Below the pieces are notes generated by a model, which saw only the letters and a list, made by a program, of their open reading frames with translations, was not told where the DNA came from and did no database searches. Of a stretch of 64,000 nucleotides of DNA, positions 27,142-35,210 are shown one piece after another; position 1 is the stretch's first letter, and each line of letters begins with the position of its first letter. The stretch spans positions 1,054,001 to 1,118,000 of the forward strand of contig NZ_AHCF03000003.1 in assembly GCF_000238275.3 (NCBI RefSeq). The letters are read 5' to 3'. The position numbers and the translations under genes were made by a program. This stretch comes from Pseudoalteromonas undina (GTDB lineage Bacteria; Pseudomonadota; Gammaproteobacteria; Enterobacterales; Alteromonadaceae).

Positions 27142-28464
27142 ATGACACAAGTGCGTGATGGTTTTCAAAGTCGACTTGGTTTTGTATTGGCAGCAGCCGG
27201 TGCTGCGGTAGGTTTAGGCAATATATGGGGTTTTCCTACACAGGCTGCTAACCATGGTGGCGGCGCATTTTTATTGGTGTACTTTATTGTTATTTTTTTG
27301 CTAGCGCTTCCCGCGTTATACACCGAGCTGTATTTAGGCTACAAAGCCCAAGCTAATCCGGTTAAAGCCTTAGGCCAAGCATGGCAAGACCATGCGCCTA
27401 AAGTTGGCGCTGCTGCAGGTTATATAGGCTTAGCTGGCGCAATTGTCATGTTAAGCTTTTATTCAATAGTGGCAGGTTGGATGCTTTCTTACGCCATAGA
27501 GCCTATAACCACCTTTCTAGGCTTACAGAGCTTAAGTGAGTTTTTACATAGCGACTCTATGCTACGTAATTTTATATTTACGCCACTGATGCTTATTTTA
27601 ACCGCCAGCATTATTTTAAAAGGTGTTAAATCAGGAATTGAAACCTGGTCGCGCCGTTTAATGCCATTATTACTTGTTTTACTCGTTGGCCTAATTGCTT
27701 ACATTGCTACCTTAGAGGGTGCCAGCGAAGGGTTTGCGGCCTATTTAGTGCCTGACTTTAGTAAAATACTCGACCCCGATTTAATTATTGCCGCAATGGG
27801 GCAAGCGTTTTTCTCATTATCACTGGGTGTGGGCTGTATGATGATTTATGGCTCTTATTTAAAGCCCGGTGCTAACTTACCAAAATTGACTGCAAGTGTT
27901 GCGTTACTCGACACCAGCGTGGCATTTTTAGCTGGACTATTAATTATACCGGCTATATATGTGGCGCAGTTCAATGGCGTTGAAGTATTTAGCAACGGCA
28001 AGCTAATTGGTGAAGGGCAGCTTATTTTTGCCATATTACCTGAGTTATTTGGCACCATGGGTGAAATTGGTTTATTGGTTGGCTTACTATTTTTTGTATT
28101 GATGTCGATTGCTTCAGTTACATCAACCATTTCATCGACTGAAATTCCTGTGGCTTTTTTAGTAGAAAACCACAGTGTTGATAGAACCAAAGCTACATGG
28201 GCCGTTAGCGCCATTGTATTTGTTTGTGCCAGTACTATTATTGTTAATTTTGATTGGCTATTTGGTTTGGTTATTATGGTATTTACCCAATACCAACTCC
28301 CGTTGATGGGACTGTTTTATTTTATTACAGTGGGCTGGTTATGGCAGCGTGGTAATAAGCTTCATCAAGCAAGTTCTGGTGCACATTATTGGTTTGCTCA
28401 GTACATTCGTTTTGTCTGCCCAGTGCTAATGACCTTAGTATTTGCAAACGTTGCGTTTGGCTAG
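27142..28464 (+). CDS. Sodium-dependent transporter, NSS (SNF) family
   Basis: A neurotransmitter:sodium symporter family protein of 440 residues with 11 or 12 hydrophobic segments. Helix 1 carries the hallmark AVGLGNIWGFP...GGGAF, which lines the Na+ and substrate sites. In LeuT the residue at position 30 is the gate Arg; here the equivalent residue 30 is Gly (NIWGFP, not NIWRFP). Bacterial members import amino acids or amines; the substrate is unknown here. It is a single gene, closed by a bidirectional terminator shared with ldhA. Confidence 0.9.
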   Translation: MTQVRDGFQSRLGFVLAAAGAAVGLGNIWGFPTQAANHGGGAFLLVYFIVIFLLALPALYTELYLGYKAQANPVKALGQAWQDHAPKVGAAAGYIGLAGAIVMLSFYSIVAGWMLSYAIEPITTFLGLQSLSEFLHSDSMLRNFIFTPLMLILTASIILKGVKSGIETWSRRLMPLLLVLLVGLIAYIATLEGASEGFAAYLVPDFSKILDPDLIIAAMGQAFFSLSLGVGCMMIYGSYLKPGANLPKLTASVALLDTSVAFLAGLLIIPAIYVAQFNGVEVFSNGKLIGEGQLIFAILPELFGTMGEIGLLVGLLFFVLMSIASVTSTISSTEIPVAFLVENHSVDRTKATWAVSAIVFVCASTIIVNFDWLFGLVIMVFTQYQLPLMGLFYFITVGWLWQRGNKLHQASSGAHYWFAQYIRFVCPVLMTLVFANVAFG

Positions 28465-28496
28465 AATACAACAACAACTCATGTGTTTTTGATAAC

Positions 28497-28532
28497 AAAA
28501 AAAGCGAACACTATATTTTGCTCGCTTTTTTG
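28497..28532. terminator. Bidirectional terminator between the NSS transporter gene and ldhA
   Basis: AAAAAAAGCGA (ending 28507) pairs with TCGCTTTTTT (from 28522). The A and T arms serve both convergent genes. Confidence 0.85.
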
Positions 28533-28557
28533 CTTTTTTGTTTTTTGATTTGGAGCG

Positions 28558-29538
28558 CTATAGCACTTCGTTTGTTAAGCTATTTCCTTGAGTAACCTCA
28601 AATGCATTTTGTAAGGTGATATTGGCAATTTCTGTAAGCGCTTCTTGAGTAAAAAAGCCTTGATGGCCGGTGATCAATACATTTTTAAAGCTCACCAAGC
28701 GAGAGAAAATATCGTCTTGGTTTATATCGTCACTGTGGTTTTTAAAAAACAGCTCTGATTCTTGCTCGTACACATCAAGCCCTAAATAACCTAGTTTTTG
28801 TGATTTAAGTGCCTTAATACAAGCTTTACTATTAACCAATGCACCGCGCGAGGTGTTTATTAGCATAACTCCTGTTTTCATCGCTGCAAATGCGTCATCG
28901 TCTATTAAATGATGGGTGTGCTCGTTTAACGGGCAATGCAAAGAAATGATATCGCTTTGTGTAAGCAGGGTGTTTAAATCAGTAATTGTGTAATTACCAG
29001 CTTGTGCATTAGGATCGCATACTAAAATGTGAGCGCCAAAACCGGTTAATATATTACACAATGCTTGGCCAATTTTACCGCAGCCAATAATACCCACCGT
29101 TTTATTATGCAAGTTAAAGCCAAGTAAGCCGTTTAAGTCAAAATTGTCTTCACGTACGCGGTTATAAGCTTTATGGGTTTTACGGCTAAGCGTAAGCATA
29201 AGTGCAATACAATGCTCTGCGACTGCCTCAGGGCTGTAAGCCGGAACGCGCAGAACACGCATGCCATGCTGTTTAGCAGCGGCTAAATCTACATTATTAA
29301 AACCCGCACAGCGCAGTAAAATGGTGTTAACCCCAAATATAGCCAGTTGATCAATAACCGCTTTATCTACCGAATCGTTTACAAATACGCATACAGTATC
29401 AAATTCTTTAGCTAAAACCGCAGTGTGCATCGATAAACTTTGCTCAAAATAGGTAATAGCGATGTTAGAAAAGCCAGTTAAGCTTTGTTCGAAAAAAGGC
29501 CGCTCGTATTTTTGAGCACTAAAAAAAGCAATCTTCAT
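28558..29538 (-). CDS. ldhA: D-lactate dehydrogenase (fermentative)
   Basis: NAD-dependent D-2-hydroxyacid dehydrogenase of 326 residues, very similar by eye to E. coli LdhA (329). Shared blocks include LRCAGFNNVDL, RVPAYSPEAVAEH, the Rossmann GIIGCGKIGQAL, DIISLHCPL, INTSRGALVNS (catalytic Arg), and LITGHQGFFTQEAL (catalytic His). It reduces pyruvate to D-lactate in the cytoplasm. It is monocistronic, with the glutathione peroxidase gene upstream on the same strand. Confidence 0.95.
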   Translation of the reverse strand: MKIAFFSAQKYERPFFEQSLTGFSNIAITYFEQSLSMHTAVLAKEFDTVCVFVNDSVDKAVIDQLAIFGVNTILLRCAGFNNVDLAAAKQHGMRVLRVPAYSPEAVAEHCIALMLTLSRKTHKAYNRVREDNFDLNGLLGFNLHNKTVGIIGCGKIGQALCNILTGFGAHILVCDPNAQAGNYTITDLNTLLTQSDIISLHCPLNEHTHHLIDDDAFAAMKTGVMLINTSRGALVNSKACIKALKSQKLGYLGLDVYEQESELFFKNHSDDINQDDIFSRLVSFKNVLITGHQGFFTQEALTEIANITLQNAFEVTQGNSLTNEVL

Positions 29539-29600
29539 TTATTACTATCCAACTAATCTAGTTACATCAACCATAAACCATTTTTATTATACATGCCTTA

Positions 29601-30140
29601 TCACTTTAATATTGCTGTGGTATTAAAGCGACTATTTGCTGTTTTTATAATCGGTGTTGCCTCTAAACTACTTCTAATTACACTATGAAGTGACTCCGGT
29701 TTAGTGCGCGGCGCATAACGTGCAATTAGTTGTCCTTGGGCATTAACTAAAAACTTAGTAAAGTTCCACTTTATTGCACGGTTTTGTGCAATTCCACGCG
29801 TATGTGATTTTAAATAACTAAACAAGGGGTGCGTATCGGGGCCATTCACCATAACCTTATCAAATACTTCAAAATTAATTGCAAAGTGTTTTTGATAGTA
29901 GTCTTTTATTGCCATACCCTCTAATGGTTCGTTTTTATCAAACTGATTACATGGAAAAGCCAGAATAGTAAACCCATCGCTTTTGTATTGTTGGTATAGC
30001 CTTTCAAGCGCACATAATTGCGCCGAAAAATGACATTTGCTTGCTGTATTTACAATAAGAACCGTTTTTCCTTTTAACTGGCTCAAAGGAAAATCACTGT
30101 TATTACAAAGTGGTGCGTTAAATTGATAAATGCTATCCAT
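29601..30140 (-). CDS. Glutathione peroxidase family protein
   Basis: 179 residues, thioredoxin-fold peroxidase. Catalytic motifs: VNTASKCHFSAQ (peroxidatic Cys; usual form NVASKCGFT), LAFPCNQF (Gln, and the Cys typical of thioredoxin-dependent members) and IKWNFTKFLV (Trp/Asn). No signal peptide. It reduces hydroperoxides, probably with thioredoxin. The CHFS variant in place of CGFT is slightly unusual. It is encoded upstream of ldhA on the same strand with a 62-base gap and may be co-transcribed. Confidence 0.9.
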   Translation of the reverse strand: MDSIYQFNAPLCNNSDFPLSQLKGKTVLIVNTASKCHFSAQLCALERLYQQYKSDGFTILAFPCNQFDKNEPLEGMAIKDYYQKHFAINFEVFDKVMVNGPDTHPLFSYLKSHTRGIAQNRAIKWNFTKFLVNAQGQLIARYAPRTKPESLHSVIRSSLEATPIIKTANSRFNTTAILK

Positions 30141-30260
30141 AGATTACCTACCTAATTTCCTTATGCGGGAAATTTTAAAAGACTTTCATTCGCTTTTTTA
30201 GCGGCCGATTGACATAATCGAGCTTATGTTTCTAAGTTATCAGTTAAATAGGTCATTTTT

Positions 30261-31142
30261 ATGTCAGTTAAAATTGCATTTATAGGTTTAGGCGTAATGG
30301 GTTACCCAATGGCAGGGCATCTAGCAAAAGCGGGGCACAGCGTATGTGTTTATAACCGCACAGCAGCTAAAGCACAAAAATGGGTTGAAGATTTTAACGG
30401 CAGCTTTGCACCTACTCCGCGTGAGGCAGCAAGCGGTGCCGATATGGTATTTATGTGTGTAGGTAATGACGACGATTTACGTTCAGTAGTATACGGCAAT
30501 GACGGTGTGCTAGCAGGCATGCACGAAAACACAATTTTAATCGACCACACAACTACCTCAGCAGAAGTGGCACGTGAAGTTGCGGCAAAAGCGGCTTTAC
30601 AGCATATCGACTTTATTGATGCGCCGGTATCGGGCGGTCAAGCTGGCGCTGAAAATGGGGTGTTAACCGTAATGGCGGGTGGTAACGAAGCGGTATTTGC
30701 TAAAGCACAACCTATCATGGCGGCATTTAGCCGTTTTAGTCAGCTTTTAGGCGAAGCGGGCTCAGGGCAATTATGTAAAATGGTTAACCAAATTTGTATT
30801 GCTGGTGTAGTGCAAGGGTTAGCTGAGGGCTTACATTTTGCTAAACAAGCAGGGCTTGATGGCGAAAAAGTAATAGAAACCATTTCTAAAGGCGCAGCTG
30901 GTTCGTGGCAAATGGAAAACCGCTACAAAACAATGTGGGCAGGCGAGTACGAGTTTGGTTTTGCTGTAGATTGGATGCGTAAAGATTTAGGCATTGCCCT
31001 TGATGAAGCTAAAAATAATGGTGCAACGCTGCCAATGACTGCAACGGTTGATCAATATTACGCTGATGTGCAGGCTCTTGGTGGCGGCAGGTACGATACC
31101 TCAAGCTTATTAGCGCGTATTGAAGCACTACATAAAAAGTAA
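30261..31142 (+). CDS. NAD(P)-dependent beta-hydroxyacid dehydrogenase
   Basis: 293 residues, 3-hydroxyisobutyrate / tartronate semialdehyde reductase-like family. Rossmann motif GLGVMGYPMAGHL at the N-terminus, then IDAPVSGGQAGAENG (substrate-binding DAPVSGG) and the catalytic Lys in GQLCKMVNQI. The family includes GarR, MmsB and GLYR-type succinic semialdehyde reductases; which one applies cannot be told from the motifs. Single gene, divergent from the glutathione peroxidase gene, followed by a REP-like repeat and a terminator. Confidence 0.9.
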   Translation: MSVKIAFIGLGVMGYPMAGHLAKAGHSVCVYNRTAAKAQKWVEDFNGSFAPTPREAASGADMVFMCVGNDDDLRSVVYGNDGVLAGMHENTILIDHTTTSAEVAREVAAKAALQHIDFIDAPVSGGQAGAENGVLTVMAGGNEAVFAKAQPIMAAFSRFSQLLGEAGSGQLCKMVNQICIAGVVQGLAEGLHFAKQAGLDGEKVIETISKGAAGSWQMENRYKTMWAGEYEFGFAVDWMRKDLGIALDEAKNNGATLPMTATVDQYYADVQALGGGRYDTSSLLARIEALHKK

Positions 31143-31163
31143 TGTAATTGGTAAAAGTAAACT

Positions 31164-31255
31164 GTTCACAAAGAGGCTAAGAGGCGCTGCGCTTTTAGAG
31201 AAAGTGATACACATAAAAAATGAATGTTGGTTTTATGTTTTCTCATTTACCTCTC
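31164..31255. repeat. Third copy of the CTGCGCTTTTAGA REP-like repeat
   Basis: The head segment CACAAAGAGGCTAAGAGG...CTGCGCTTTTAGAG (31164-31200) is followed by the tail TCTCATTTACCTCTC near 31241-31255. The head and tail are roughly inverted copies. It is related to the two copies at 14005-14217. Confidence 0.6.
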
Positions 31256-31291
31256 TTGTTGGGATAGTTTTTTGGTTTTTTACCTAGTAAC

Positions 31292-31329
31292 AAAAAACGC
31301 GACCCTTTTTGCTAAAGGGTCGCGTTTTT
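31292..31329. terminator. Strong bidirectional terminator between the dehydrogenase gene and sbcB
   Basis: A 16-bp stem (AAAAACGCGACCCTTT / AAAGGGTCGCGTTTTT), with A-rich and T-rich ends, serves both convergent genes. Confidence 0.92.
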
Positions 31330-31354
31330 CATGGGTTATATACACTAAAGCAAA

Positions 31355-32806
31355 TTACATGCTTTGCGCGTAATTGTATAAGGCTTTTAAAATTGTAAGA
31401 TTTTTTTCGCTGTCATCATGCTCGTGCGCTAGGTTTTCAAGGGTGATCATAAAATCTTGTGCGCTGATTGATGGCTGATCTTCGCCATGCATTAACTTGC
31501 TTTGACAATATTGACGCCATTGATCAAGCTCTTGTTGGTTTAGCGTTTGTGGCCAGTTACGGGCGCGGTATCTAAACAACAAAGTATTAAATTTAGGATC
31601 TTCAAATTCAAGCTTTAAACTTGCCAAGTCTTCAGGTTTTGCATCACGAATAATCGCAAATTTAGCTTTATCAGCATGGCTAGTAAAGCCATCATATAAT
31701 AAGTAATCCACGTTCGTGGTCGCGCTGTAATCGCCTTGCTCATTAAATACCTCAGTGACTTTATCACGTAGCTCGGTATTGGCTTTTAAAATGGCTAAAT
31801 TAGTCAAGCATTGCTCTCGGTCAATACCCAAGCGAGCAGCGTTTTCAGGCAGTAGCGTTTTAGCTGGCGCTAAAATAGGGCACTTATTTAAATGCACTAA
31901 TTTTAAACCTACGGGTAAATCACCTTCCGCTAAATCTATACGTTTGGTGTATAAGCGTTTACGTAATTCTTCCACATTTAAATCAAGTAATACCTGCGGG
32001 TTTTGGGTTAAATCAAAACAAATAACTGCGTTTTTATTTACCGGGTGAAAACTCATTGGTGCCACCCAGGTAGTACAGCCTTGGGTAGCTGTAATACGAG
32101 ACGAGGTGTGCACTAATGGGGTCATATTAAACACATCAACCATTTCAGCGAGTGCTTTTTTACCACGCAAGCTAAAAAAGAATTGGTATAGCTTAGGTTG
32201 CTTCTCTTTAATTAGTTTTGCCAAGGCAATGGTGGCCGTTACATCACTTAATGCGTCGTGCGCAGCGGCATGTTCAATACCATTAGCAACAGTTAAATGC
32301 TCAAGCTTAAAGCTAGGGCTGCCATCTTCTTTTAATGGCCACTCAATGCCCTCAGGGCGCAGTGCATAGCAGGCACGCACTAAATCTATAATATCCCAAC
32401 GGCTGTTATTGTTTTTATATTCACGCTCGTACGGGTCGTAAAAGTTACGATAAAAGCTATATCGGCTTACTTCATCATCAAAGCGAATACTGTTATAACC
32501 AGCCACACAGGTATTGGGTACGCTAAATTCTGCATGAATTTTAGCAATAAATTCAGCCTCTACTAAGCCTTTTTGCATCGCCACTTGTGGGGTAATACCG
32601 GTAATTAAACACGCTTCAGGATGAGGTAAGTAATCAGCCTGTGGTTTACAGTACTCAATAAGCGGCTCGCCAATAATATTTAAATCAAGATCGGTGCGCA
32701 CACCGGCAAACTGACTCGGCTTATCCTTTTGCGGGCTTGCTCCCCAAGTTTCGTAGTCGTGCCAATAGATTGTAGCTTGGTTTTCGTAGTATGTTGGTTC
32801 GCTCAT
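31355..32806 (-). CDS. sbcB: Exodeoxyribonuclease I
   Basis: 483 residues (475 in E. coli). SbcB degrades single-stranded DNA 3' to 5' in recombination and repair. The DnaQ-like exonuclease core starts with IYWHDYETWG (catalytic Asp/Glu of Exo I). PSQFAGVRTD, EACLITGITPQ, GYNSIRFDDE and EHAAAHDALSDVTAT (Exo III, catalytic His/Asp) follow, and the SH3-like and C-terminal ExoI domains fill the rest. The gene is intact. The remains of an integrated element begin about 90 bases upstream of its start codon. Confidence 0.95.
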   Translation of the reverse strand: MSEPTYYENQATIYWHDYETWGASPQKDKPSQFAGVRTDLDLNIIGEPLIEYCKPQADYLPHPEACLITGITPQVAMQKGLVEAEFIAKIHAEFSVPNTCVAGYNSIRFDDEVSRYSFYRNFYDPYEREYKNNNSRWDIIDLVRACYALRPEGIEWPLKEDGSPSFKLEHLTVANGIEHAAAHDALSDVTATIALAKLIKEKQPKLYQFFFSLRGKKALAEMVDVFNMTPLVHTSSRITATQGCTTWVAPMSFHPVNKNAVICFDLTQNPQVLLDLNVEELRKRLYTKRIDLAEGDLPVGLKLVHLNKCPILAPAKTLLPENAARLGIDREQCLTNLAILKANTELRDKVTEVFNEQGDYSATTNVDYLLYDGFTSHADKAKFAIIRDAKPEDLASLKLEFEDPKFNTLLFRYRARNWPQTLNQQELDQWRQYCQSKLMHGEDQPSISAQDFMITLENLAHEHDDSEKNLTILKALYNYAQSM

Positions 32807-32894
32807 TCTTTCTTTAAGCCCTATATATTCGTGGGTTTTATTTGCTTTTGTTATTTATTGTCTATTTTAGAAAGCACTTTAATATTTGCATGGT

Positions 32895-32937
32895 GTGTAT
32901 AAATTCGCGTATAAATTTTTTGCTAACTGTGTATAAA
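32895..32937 (+). repeat. Three GYGTATAAA direct repeats before the integrase remnant
   Basis: GTGTATAAA at 32895-32903, GCGTATAAA at 32907-32915 and GTGTATAAA at 32929-32937 lie just upstream of the integrase start. Short direct repeats in this position resemble integrase arm-binding sites. No tRNA or att core duplication was found. Confidence 0.4.
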
Positions 32938-32944
32938 AAATTAA

Positions 32945-34146
32945 ATGGCAATTAGTTAAACGAAAATAAGAAAGCTGCTAGGCAAAAATCAAACACCGTG
33001 TGTATTATCGCATAGAGATAGTTTAAGTGTAAGGGTATCTGCTAAGGGGACTATCACTTAGCACTACCGTTGTCGTGTAGATGGTAAACAGGTAATTATT
33101 ACGCTAGGGCGTTATCCGAGGCTTAGCATTAAAGAAGTGCAAGACTATATCCCATTATTTCAAAATTGGTTAAGCCAAGATAAAGACCCACGCCTAGAAC
33201 TTAAACTCATGCGAAACAATGCCAAGGGCTTACCCACAATAGCAGATATTGCAGCAAAGTGGTTAGATAAAAAGTACCCGACCTAAAAGAAAAAACTCAA
33301 ACACTATACACAAACCAAGTTAGCAAATGGATTGCACCAATCCTTAATGATAAAAATATGCCCCTTGATTTAATGACAATTAAAGATTGGATCACTTACT
33401 TTGATGATGTAAAAAAATTAGGCAGTGCTAAAACAGCCGGTACAATATTAGTACGCATAAAATCAATAATAGGCTGGGCTGAAAAACGTGGTGAAGTAAA
33501 ACCATTTAACCTTGTGCTAACTTTAAATATAAATGATGTTGGCGAACAAGCATCGGTAGGCCAGCGAGTAATGCGTTTTGATGAAATTGCAAAATTATGG
33601 ATTCAAATTGAAAGCTCAAAAGCCACACCAGCAACCAAAGCATGTTTGCAGCTAATATACATAACAGGCGCAAGGCAATCAGAGGTTCGTTTAGCTTAGC
33701 GGGAATATTTTAATTTTGAAAATAACATGTGGACGGTACCGCCCGAAAACTCTAAAACAATCCGCCGGCCAATATCAATCAAGATGAAAAGCATTTTAGA
33801 CACTCTTTTTATGGTGTATGGCCGCAGCGGCTATTTAATTCCTGATAGTAATCCACACAAACCAATGACCACTCACAGTATTAATCGCTATTGCTGTCGA
33901 ATGTGGGATCACTTGTTTGAAAAATACAAAATACCCAAGTTCCTACCACATGACGCCCGCCGCCCTTTATCTACATTACTGAGTGAAAACGGTGTAGCGC
34001 CGTATGTAACCGAAAAAATGTTAGGACACACAATGCGTGGAGTAATGGCTGTATATAACAAACACGATTGGATAAAAGAGCAAGCAGAAGGATACGAGCT
34101 TTATTGCCAGTTAATAGATAAAGCAATAGAAAGTGAGCTTTTTTAA
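32945..34146 (+). pseudogene. Tyrosine recombinase (P4-type integrase), decayed
   Basis: The fragments read together as one P4/CP4-type integrase of about 400 codons. It starts MAIS at 32945. In-frame stops are TAA at 32957, TAG at 33059 and TAG at 33697, and the frame shifts by one base near 33280 (KKYP then LKEKTQTLYT). The N-terminal DUF4102-like arm domain is recognisable (DSLSVRVSAKGTIT, ITLGRYPRLSIKEVQ). The catalytic residues persist: Arg in TGARQSE, HDARR, LGHT and the Tyr in MAVYNKHD. With four lesions it cannot make a full protein. It marks the left side of a degraded genomic island beside sbcB. Confidence 0.9.
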
Positions 34147-34364
34147 AATTAGTATGACCGTAAAGAGCGTTGCATTCACCAGTTGAACTCACAGCGATAA
34201 CCGGACATTGAGATTGGCTAAATATAGTAGTTAAGTGATTAGTGAAACTGCTTTTGGCGTTACCACCGCTTGCTCATGGCATTTTTCTGACTTTATAATT
34301 ATCAAATCTTTCTAATGTACTAAGCTCTAAACACTATAAATTATATTAATTAGAGCTTTGCCCC

Positions 34365-34817
34365 ATGAAAATAGTTTTCTCTATAATATTTATAGCGTTA
34401 ACAATCTATTCTTATGTTTATGATTTTCAGCAAAAGATACTTTATATAGGTGTCGATTCATTTAACTTTTTAGCTGGCTCTGATGAATCTGTAGTTATTT
34501 CGTTTGGTAAAAATGAATCCGACTATCATGCAGTTGTAATAAAAAAGAAAGATATAAAGCAAGGTGTTGAGCTTGTATCAAAATCAAAAAACAACCCTAA
34601 TTTTTCTGTATTTACAGACTTAGAAGGTGAAGCGCTTGTTCGATCAGAAAAGGCAAAGACATTAGCTAAAGTTAAGGTTTTGAGTATTGATATGCAAAAC
34701 CAAAGAGCGGTATTTATAGTTGGAGCTAATTTATTAAACACAAATACGAATGAGATTAACAAATTAGATAGAACAAAAGTGATTGTAAAAGGAGAGCCTT
34801 TTTTAAAGCTTGTGTAG
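34365..34817 (+). CDS. Small exported or membrane-anchored protein, unknown
   Basis: Not recognised. 150 residues with an N-terminal hydrophobic segment (IVFSIIFIALTIYSYVY) that may be a signal anchor. The rest is soluble and lysine-rich and looks beta-rich (VVISFGKNESDYHAVVIKKKD, KVKVLSIDMQNQRAVFIVG). The ribosome binding site is poor. It lies within the degraded island between the integrase remnant and the acyltransferase gene and is AT-rich, so it is probably cargo. It could be non-functional. Confidence 0.5.
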   Translation: MKIVFSIIFIALTIYSYVYDFQQKILYIGVDSFNFLAGSDESVVISFGKNESDYHAVVIKKKDIKQGVELVSKSKNNPNFSVFTDLEGEALVRSEKAKTLAKVKVLSIDMQNQRAVFIVGANLLNTNTNEINKLDRTKVIVKGEPFLKLV

Positions 34818-34926
34818 CAGCATACCCCTTTTTATTTATATTTGAATGAAATAGCCGTACATTTCCTTTTAGCGGTTAATTTACCACTATAAAAGCTTTA
34901 TCTTAGCTAAATTGTTATAGTAGCTT

Positions 34927-34989
34927 ATTAAAATTATTAAAATTATTAAAATTATTAAAATTATTAAAATTATTAAAATTATTAAAATT
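34927..34989. repeat. 9-bp minisatellite, seven exact copies
   Basis: The unit ATTAAAATT is repeated seven times without error in an intergenic stretch. Exact tandem copies suggest recent slippage and probable copy-number variation. The surrounding 34818-35160 region encodes nothing that I can see. Confidence 0.95.
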
Positions 34990-35164
34990 ATAGAAATATT
35001 TAGAATAGATATTTTAAGCTAAAAGTAATGTCGTTAAAGATCTTCATACATTAAAGTTAAATACTTTATCATAAAGTTTTGTAAGAACTATACCGCCCAA
35101 TATAAAAGCAAGTCTAAACTGACAGCCGCCGATAAATAAAGGTAGCTGCCAGAGCAGAACTAGT

Positions 35165-35192
35165 AAAAACAACTAGGTTAGATATAACCTAG
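35165..35192 (-). terminator. Terminator of the acyltransferase gene
   Basis: CTAGGTTA (35173-35180) pairs with TAACCTAG (35185-35192). On the minus strand the stem is followed by TTGTTTTTA. Confidence 0.75.
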
Positions 35193-35210
35193 AAATCTAT
35201 TTATACTAAA

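Noticed and set aside
34927..34989. Regular short repeats that might suggest a CRISPR array or iterons.
   Set aside because: The units are adjacent 9-mers without spacers, and there are no cas or replication genes; it is a simple minisatellite.
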